From Salinilacustrithrix sp034522155 (GTDB lineage Bacteria; Actinomycetota; Acidimicrobiia; Acidimicrobiales; Salinilacustritrichaceae), in assembly GCA_034522155.1 (NCBI GenBank), contig JAXHLP010000014.1, forward strand, positions 62,001 to 126,000: 64,000 nucleotides of DNA. The letters are read 5' to 3'. The notes beneath the pieces are model-generated. The model worked only from the letters and a program-made list of their open reading frames with translations, did not search any database and was not told where the DNA came from. Shown piece after piece: positions 58,273 through 64,000 of this stretch (the first letter of the stretch is position 1; each line of letters opens with the position of its first letter). The translations under genes and the position numbers were made by a program.

Positions 58273-59487
58273 CTACTTCGGGTCTCGCGGCAGGCCCAGG
58301 GCGCGCTCGCCGATGAGGTTGCGCTGGATCTGCTCGGTGCCGCCGCCGATGCGCGACGACCACTGGCCGAGGAACATGTCCTGGAGGTTGCCGTAGCCCT
58401 CGGGGCCCTCGCCCTCGAGGAGACCCTCGGCGCCCGACACCTCCATGGCGAGCTCGCCGAGCCGGCCCATCATCTGTGACAACCCGAGCTTGAGCACGCT
58501 GGCCTCGGGACCGACCCGGCCACCCGTGCGCATCTTCTCCATCACGCGGTCGCCGGTGAAGGTCAGCACCGACGACCGGATCCAGGCGTCCATGAGCGCA
58601 TCGCGCACCGTCGGGTCGTCGACACGACCCAGCCGCTGAGCCGCGGCGACGACCCGCTCCACGCGGTCGTGGACGTTGATCGAGCCGATCGACATCCGCT
58701 CGGCACCGAGGGTCGTGCGGGCGACCGACCAGCCGTCGCCGACCTCGCCGAGCACGTGATCGGCCGGAATGCGAACGTCGCTCAGGTACACCTCGTTGAA
58801 GTGGGCGGCGCGGTTGATCTGCACCAGCGGCCGCACCTCGATCCCCGGCGTCTTCATGTCGACGAGGAAGTACGTGATGCCGTCGTGGCGGTCGGAGTCG
58901 GGATCGGTGCGGGCGAGGAGGATGCCCCAGTCGGCGAATCGGGCACCGCTGGTCCACACCTTCTGGCCGTTGACCACCCATTCGTCGCCGTCGCGGACCG
59001 CTCTGGTCCGCAGGGAGGCCAGGTCGGAACCCGCGTCGGGCTCGGAGAACAGCTGGCACCACACGTGCTCGCCGCCGCGCATCGCGGTCAGGAACCGCTC
59101 CTGCTGCTCGGATGTGCCGTGCTCCATGATGGTGGGCCCGACCATGGCGATGGCCACGAAGAACGAGCCGGTCGGCACGGCGAATCGCAGCTCCTCCTGA
59201 CGCACCACCCGGGCCTCGGTCGACCCGTAGCCGCGCCCACCCCACTCGACCGGCCAGGTCGGGGCACCCCACCCACCGGCGTCGAGCTCGGCCTGCCAGG
59301 CGCGGCACGCCTCGACCCGCTCCTCGGTGTCGCGCATCTGGTGCTGGCCGTCGCCGGGGCCGAAGCGGGCCGCGTGCTCCTCCATCCACGGGCGGACCTC
59401 GGCCCGTACCGCGGCTTCGGCCGGGGTGTCCTCGCTGTCGTCGGGTGCCGGCGGCAGGTCGGCGGCGCGGGCGGCGGTGGCGGTCAT
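58273..59487 (-). CDS. Acyl-CoA dehydrogenase
   Basis: It has 404 residues. Signatures are APTWPVEWGGRGYG, CQLFSEPDAGSDLASL, VVNGQKVWTSGARFADW and the C-terminal GGGTEQIQRNLIGERALGLPRD. It is about half identical by eye to the acyl-CoA dehydrogenase at 40.8 kb. Its ATG overlaps the stop of the TetR gene (ATGA), so regulator and enzyme are one operon. It oxidises an acyl-CoA to an enoyl-CoA. Confidence 0.9.
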   Translation of the reverse strand: MTATAARAADLPPAPDDSEDTPAEAAVRAEVRPWMEEHAARFGPGDGQHQMRDTEERVEACRAWQAELDAGGWGAPTWPVEWGGRGYGSTEARVVRQEELRFAVPTGSFFVAIAMVGPTIMEHGTSEQQERFLTAMRGGEHVWCQLFSEPDAGSDLASLRTRAVRDGDEWVVNGQKVWTSGARFADWGILLARTDPDSDRHDGITYFLVDMKTPGIEVRPLVQINRAAHFNEVYLSDVRIPADHVLGEVGDGWSVARTTLGAERMSIGSINVHDRVERVVAAAQRLGRVDDPTVRDALMDAWIRSSVLTFTGDRVMEKMRTGGRVGPEASVLKLGLSQMMGRLGELAMEVSGAEGLLEGEGPEGYGNLQDMFLGQWSSRIGGGTEQIQRNLIGERALGLPRDPK

Positions 59488-60158
59488 CGGGCGTCTCCCG
59501 TCGTGAAGGCGGACTCGACCACGTCCTGCAGCTCCTCGAGCGGCAGCCGTTCGACCGGATCGGGTTCATCGCCGACCACTGCGGGATCGAGCGCCTGGTA
59601 CGACGACACGATGCCGGAGAACAGGCGGGCGAGGACGTGCGGGTCGCCGTCGCGGAACACGCCGGCCTCCTGACCCCGGTGGAACAGCCCGGCCTGCAGC
59701 TCCATCGACTCCTCGAAGTTGGCGACCATGATCGCATCGACCTCGCGATCGTCGGACAGCAGCGCGGCGCTCGAGTTCTTGAGGAAGAGCCGCCCGAAGT
59801 GTGGGTGGTCGCGGAAGAAACCGACCTCGAAGGCCACCAGCGTCCGGAGCTGATCTCGCGGGGACCCCGCCCCGGGATGGAGCACCTCACGCAGCCGGGG
59901 CATGAACTGCTCGCCGCGGCGGACGAAGATCTGACGGAACAGGTCGTCCTTGCTCTCGAAGAACGAGTACACCGACCCGACCGAGAACTCGGCGAGCTCG
60001 GCGACCTCCTTGAGGGTGGTCTCGTGGAAGCCCTTGCGCCCGAAGATCTCCTCGGCCGCATCGAGGAACTGGTTTCGGCTCAGGTCCTGGTGCCGGATGC
60101 GCCGCTGCTCTCGACGGCTGCGCACCTCCGCCTCGTCGGTCGTGGTGGCCCGGGTCAT
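59484..60158 (-). CDS. TetR family transcriptional regulator
   Basis: It has 224 residues. A basic N-terminus (RSRREQRRIRHQDLSR) precedes the HTH TTLKEVAELAEFSVGSVYSFFESKDDLF. The C-terminal domain is helical with GRLFLKNSSAALL. The ATG at 60158 is preferred, with TACGCT eight bases upstream; a longer reading to 60218 would cross operator F. The gene overlaps the ACAD. It is divergent from the ECH-SDR operon with operator F between, so it is the best candidate to bind the six-site motif, possibly with the other TetR. Confidence 0.85.
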   Translation of the reverse strand: MTRATTTDEAEVRSRREQRRIRHQDLSRNQFLDAAEEIFGRKGFHETTLKEVAELAEFSVGSVYSFFESKDDLFRQIFVRRGEQFMPRLREVLHPGAGSPRDQLRTLVAFEVGFFRDHPHFGRLFLKNSSAALLSDDREVDAIMVANFEESMELQAGLFHRGQEAGVFRDGDPHVLARLFSGIVSSYQALDPAVVGDEPDPVERLPLEELQDVVESAFTTGDAR

Positions 60159-60202
60159 GGGCGAGCAGCGTATTCGATTCGTCGATTTGATGGCACAATC
60201 CG

Positions 60203-60218
60203 TTGAACTGTGATTCAC
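60203..60218. promoter_or_regulatory. Palindromic operator F between TetR and hydratase genes
   Basis: TTGAACTGTGATTCAC: arms TGAAC/ATTCA with one mismatch, in the 95-base divergent gap before the ATG at 60254. Confidence 0.55.
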
Positions 60219-60253
60219 CAGCGAGCCCGATCTGACCGACCCGAGGGAGACCC

Positions 60254-61036
60254 ATGCCAGACGACCGCGTACGGCTCGACATCGACGGGCCCATCGCCAC
60301 CATCACCAACGACCACGCCGAGAAGCGCAACGCGTTCGACGACGACATGGACGTGGCGCTGTTCGAGATCTTCGCCGAGCTGAAGGAACGCACCGACATC
60401 CGGGCCGTCATCTGGCGCGGCGAGGGCGACTCGTTCTCCTCGGGGCGCGACGTGTCGGCCATCGGCGCCAACCAGACCGACCTCACCCACCACGAACTGA
60501 TGAGCCGGGGACACCGAGGGATCCTCCAGGTGCTGGATCTCGACGCCCCGGTCATCGTGGCAATGCACGGCTGGGCCATCGGGGGCTCGTTCCAGCGGGC
60601 ACTGGTGTGCGACATCCGCGTCGCCGCCGAAGGGGCGAAGATGATGCTGCCCGAACTGACCTACGGGGTGATCCCCGACACCGGCGGCATGGGGCGCCTC
60701 TACCAGATGTGTGGCCACGGGCTCGTGAGCGACATGGTCCTGACCGGCCGCCGCCTCAGCGCCGAGGAGGCCCTCCACCACGGCATCGTGTCGCGGGTGG
60801 TCCCACCCGACGAGCTCGACTCGACGGTGCGGGAGATGGCAGAGAAGATCGCGGCCGCGCCCGCCGTGTCGGTGAAGATGGCCCGCCGGGTCATCAAGCA
60901 CCTGTCCGAACCCACGCTGCGCTCGTCGATGGACGACGAGCTCATCTACCAGACCTTCATCTCGCGCTCCGACGACATGGCCGAGCTCCGCCAGGCTCGC
61001 GCCGAGGACCGCGACCCCACCTACCGCGGGAGCTGA
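60254..61036 (+). CDS. Enoyl-CoA hydratase
   Basis: It has 260 residues of the crotonase fold: ATITNDHAEKRNAFDDDMD, FSSGRDVSAIG (Arg replaces the second Gly of the usual GGD), AMHGWAIGGSFQRALVCDI and LPELTYGVIPDTGGMG with the catalytic Glu. It is divergent from the TetR gene, with operator F in the gap, and two bases before the following dienoyl-reductase-like gene. Confidence 0.88.
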   Translation: MPDDRVRLDIDGPIATITNDHAEKRNAFDDDMDVALFEIFAELKERTDIRAVIWRGEGDSFSSGRDVSAIGANQTDLTHHELMSRGHRGILQVLDLDAPVIVAMHGWAIGGSFQRALVCDIRVAAEGAKMMLPELTYGVIPDTGGMGRLYQMCGHGLVSDMVLTGRRLSAEEALHHGIVSRVVPPDELDSTVREMAEKIAAAPAVSVKMARRVIKHLSEPTLRSSMDDELIYQTFISRSDDMAELRQARAEDRDPTYRGS

Positions 61037-61038
61037 CC

Positions 61039-61965
<927 letters not shown>

Positions 61966-61974
<9 letters not shown>

Positions 61975-61986
61975 TCAGTCCGCGTC
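61966..61986. terminator. Inverted repeat spanning both stops of a convergent pair
   Basis: GACGCG (61966-61971) and CGCGTC (61981-61986) flank the nine-base loop TGATCAGTC, which contains the SDR stop and the stop of the facing gene. Confidence 0.45.
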
Positions 61987-63531
61987 GGGGCGGTTGGCCT
62001 CGAGGACCTCGCGGTCGATGACCGGGGCATCGCGACCGGTGCCGTGGGAGCCCGGCGGCCGTTGCTCCGGCCCGGCCTCCTCGTGGTACTCCTCCTCGAC
62101 GTTGACCTCCCAGACGTCGTGGGTGGTCCCCTCCATGATGTTCTTCACCGACAGCATGGCGGTGTACATCGAGTGGTCCTGGTTGTTGTACCGGAACATG
62201 CCGTTGCGGCCCACCGGGTGGACGTTGACGGCGTGGCTGTCGAGCCAGCGGCGCAGCACCTCGACGTTGGCGGCGTATTGGTCGTCGTAGATCGGGTAGG
62301 CCTTGGGCTGGCGGACGACGTAGCCGGACTCGACCTCGCCCTGCTTGGCCAGGCCGAGCAGCTCGAGCTCCTTCTTGGCCCGCTCGATCAGCCACTCGTC
62401 GTCGGCCGACCACTCCTCGTCGCCTTCCCACACCGTGTACTCGAGACCGAGGGTGTTACGCCCTTCCTTGACCATGTAGGGCGACCACGACCCGAAGTTC
62501 TGGATGCGCATGGTCCGCACGTTCGGCTCGTGCACGTAGATCCAGTTGTCGTCGAAGTCGACGAGGTCGTCGGGAAGCACGAGGGCCACGAGGAGATAGT
62601 CGCGGAAGCTGAGGCCGCTGGCGGCCGCCTCGACCTCGTCGGGGACGGGCGGGTTCATCGACTCGAGCAGCTGCGACATCGGCATCGAGGAGATGACGTC
62701 GGTGCAGGGGTACGCCGTGGTCGTGCCGTCGGCGTGCTCGGCGACGACGCTCGTGGCCCGACCGTCGGCGTGGTCGATCCGGGTGACCGTGGTCGCCATC
62801 TCGACCGTGGCCCCGGCGGCGACGACCTTGTCGCGGCACACCTCCCACATCATCCCCGGCCCGTACTTGGGGTACTGGAACTCCTCGATCAGCGAGGTGA
62901 TGTTCTTCTGGTTCCGCTTGGGCTTGATCGCATGGACGATCGCGTTGCCGAGCGACAGACCCTTCACCCGCTGGGCCGCCCAGTCGGAGGGCATCTTGTG
63001 GACGGGCACGCCCCAGAGCTTCTCGGTGTAGGTCTTGAAGAACGTGCGGTACAGGCGCCAGCCGAACCGGGCGACCAGCCATCCCTCGTAGTTGGTCTGG
63101 TCCTTCGGCGGGCGGATCCGGGCCCACGCGTACGACGCCACGCACAGGACGGCCTCGACGATGCCGAGGTTGCCCAGCGCGTTGAACGCCCGCAGCGGGT
63201 AGTCGAAGAACTTGCCGTCGTAGAAGATGCGGCTCTTGCGGGGCCGCATGAGGAAGTCCTCGTCGGGCAGGATCTCGTGCCAGAGGTCCTCGACCGCCTG
63301 GACCTTGGTGAAGAATCGGTGGCCGCCGATGTCGAAGCGGTTGCCGTCGCGCTGGGCGGTGCGGGAGATGCCGCCGACCGTGTCGTCGGCCTCGAGCACG
63401 GTGGCGTTCACGCCGTACTTCTGCAGCTGGAACGCTGCGGTCAAGCCGGCCGGGCCCGCACCGATGACCACGACGTCGTGGTCGTCGGACGGATCACCAA
63501 CCTGGTGATGTTCGGAGTCCTGTACAGACAT
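61975..63531 (-). CDS. FAD-dependent oxidoreductase (protoporphyrinogen oxidase/UDP-galactopyranose mutase-like)
   Basis: It has 518 residues. The dinucleotide motif VIGAGPAGLTAAFQLQKYG is at residues 22-40, followed by EADDTVGGISRT and DIGGHRFFT, the motif of NAD(P)-binding amine-oxidase/UGM-type flavoproteins. GPGMMWEVCRDKVV and a C-terminal MYTAMLSVKNI complete the FAD site. Close relatives sit in glycan or carotenoid-like pathways; the substrate is unknown. It is separated from the catabolic operons by strand and may not belong to them. Confidence 0.8.
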   Translation of the reverse strand: MSVQDSEHHQVGDPSDDHDVVVIGAGPAGLTAAFQLQKYGVNATVLEADDTVGGISRTAQRDGNRFDIGGHRFFTKVQAVEDLWHEILPDEDFLMRPRKSRIFYDGKFFDYPLRAFNALGNLGIVEAVLCVASYAWARIRPPKDQTNYEGWLVARFGWRLYRTFFKTYTEKLWGVPVHKMPSDWAAQRVKGLSLGNAIVHAIKPKRNQKNITSLIEEFQYPKYGPGMMWEVCRDKVVAAGATVEMATTVTRIDHADGRATSVVAEHADGTTTAYPCTDVISSMPMSQLLESMNPPVPDEVEAAASGLSFRDYLLVALVLPDDLVDFDDNWIYVHEPNVRTMRIQNFGSWSPYMVKEGRNTLGLEYTVWEGDEEWSADDEWLIERAKKELELLGLAKQGEVESGYVVRQPKAYPIYDDQYAANVEVLRRWLDSHAVNVHPVGRNGMFRYNNQDHSMYTAMLSVKNIMEGTTHDVWEVNVEEEYHEEAGPEQRPPGSHGTGRDAPVIDREVLEANRPDAD

Positions 63532-63552
63532 GGGAACGCGGGAATCTACCCG

Positions 63553-64000
63553 TCAGCTGGGTGCGACGGACACATCCACCGGCTGGCCGCCACCGCCGCG
63601 TTGGAACTCGAACGACGCGCCGGTCGAGAACTCGGTGAGGGTGACGGCGTCGGGTTGATCGGCGGGCCCCGCATCGGGATCGTCGGTCACCGACCACGCG
63701 ACGACCGCGTCGCCGGTGGATTCGATGCGCGCCAGCTGCGCCGTCGGGACGAGGCACATGACCGTCGCCCACAGGATGTCGTCGCCGTGCGGGCCCGCCA
63801 GCAGACCCGGCCACGACAGGCCGTCGTCCTCGTCGAGTCCGGCACACGGGTGGAGCGAGACCGTGAGCGCGTCGTGCGTGGCGGCGAGGTCGACCGACAC
63901 ATAGCTGCGGGGCAGGAACAGCGGATGGACGCGCAGCACCCGGGCCAGGCCGTCGACGGTGGCGGGCGCGCCGAGCGCGGCAGCCAGGCGCTTGGTGGTC
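63553..64000 (-). CDS. Hypothetical protein, 5' end outside the window
   Basis: A frame without stops reaches the right edge; 148 residues are visible. It contains FLPRSYVSVDLAATHDALTV, a Trp/Pro-rich GLSWPGLLAGPHGDD, and a Gly-rich C-terminal tail. No family was recognised. An internal GTG at 63939 could be a start, but continuity past it (TTKRLAAALG ... LARVLR) suggests a longer protein. It is 21 bases upstream of the FAD oxidoreductase start on the same strand. Confidence 0.45.
   Translation of the reverse strand, partial: TTKRLAAALGAPATVDGLARVLRVHPLFLPRSYVSVDLAATHDALTVSLHPCAGLDEDDGLSWPGLLAGPHGDDILWATVMCLVPTAQLARIESTGDAVVAWSVTDDPDAGPADQPDAVTLTEFSTGASFEFQRGGGGQPVDVSVAPS

Overview
The window is chromosomal DNA of a very GC-rich actinobacterium. 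The gene content fits class Acidimicrobiia (the Ilumatobacter/Iamia side of the phylum): tight ATGA/GTGA gene overlaps, many GTG starts, a glnE/nadE pair, a class E sortase, a Flp-type (Tad) pilus locus, a dnaX-ybaB-recR operon, and a large acyl-CoA/P450/Rieske catabolic region. This placement is inferred from gene content and codon style, not from a marker-gene search. No phage, IS element or CRISPR array was seen.

Layout. 0-14 kb is housekeeping: the end of a serine hydrolase, a small lipoprotein, glnE, nadE, a HAD hydrolase, an SDR, the preQ0/preQ1 cluster queC-queE-(histidine phosphatase)-queD-queF, two ferritin-like proteins, small unknowns, a GNAT, an ABM monooxygenase, a primary-type sigma factor and a 24-aa membrane peptide. 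14-20 kb holds a HAD-IB phosphatase, a compact Tad locus (TadZ/CpaE, CpaF ATPase, TadB, TadC, Flp pilin, TadE) and a sortase. 20-29 kb holds a MrfA/YprA-type helicase, an RsbV/RsbW pair with NhaA, recR, ybaB, dnaX, the SRP RNA, and tRNA-Ser(GGA), tRNA adenosine deaminase and tRNA-Ser(CGA).

29-63 kb is a catabolic region: enoyl-CoA hydratases, acyl-CoA dehydrogenases, MaoC-type dehydratase, acyl-CoA ligases, CoA-transferase, SDRs, two P450s, a KshA-like Rieske oxygenase, amidohydrolases, VOC/EthD proteins, a periplasmic-binding-type protein without signal peptide, and two TetR regulators. Six copies of a palindrome with core GAAC-N4-GTTC (two of them exactly GAACTATAGTTC) lie at the 5' ends of genes here, suggesting one local TetR regulon for activation and beta-oxidation of a cyclic, possibly steroid- or terpenoid-like acyl substrate.

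Two caveats matter. Eight consecutive genes from about 46.85 to 55.46 kb, on both strands, are broken by many one-base indels while their residues remain conserved; this looks like consensus error rather than decay. And many starts here appear leaderless: a TANNNT hexamer sits 6-7 bases before the start codon of at least a dozen genes, which was used to choose starts.
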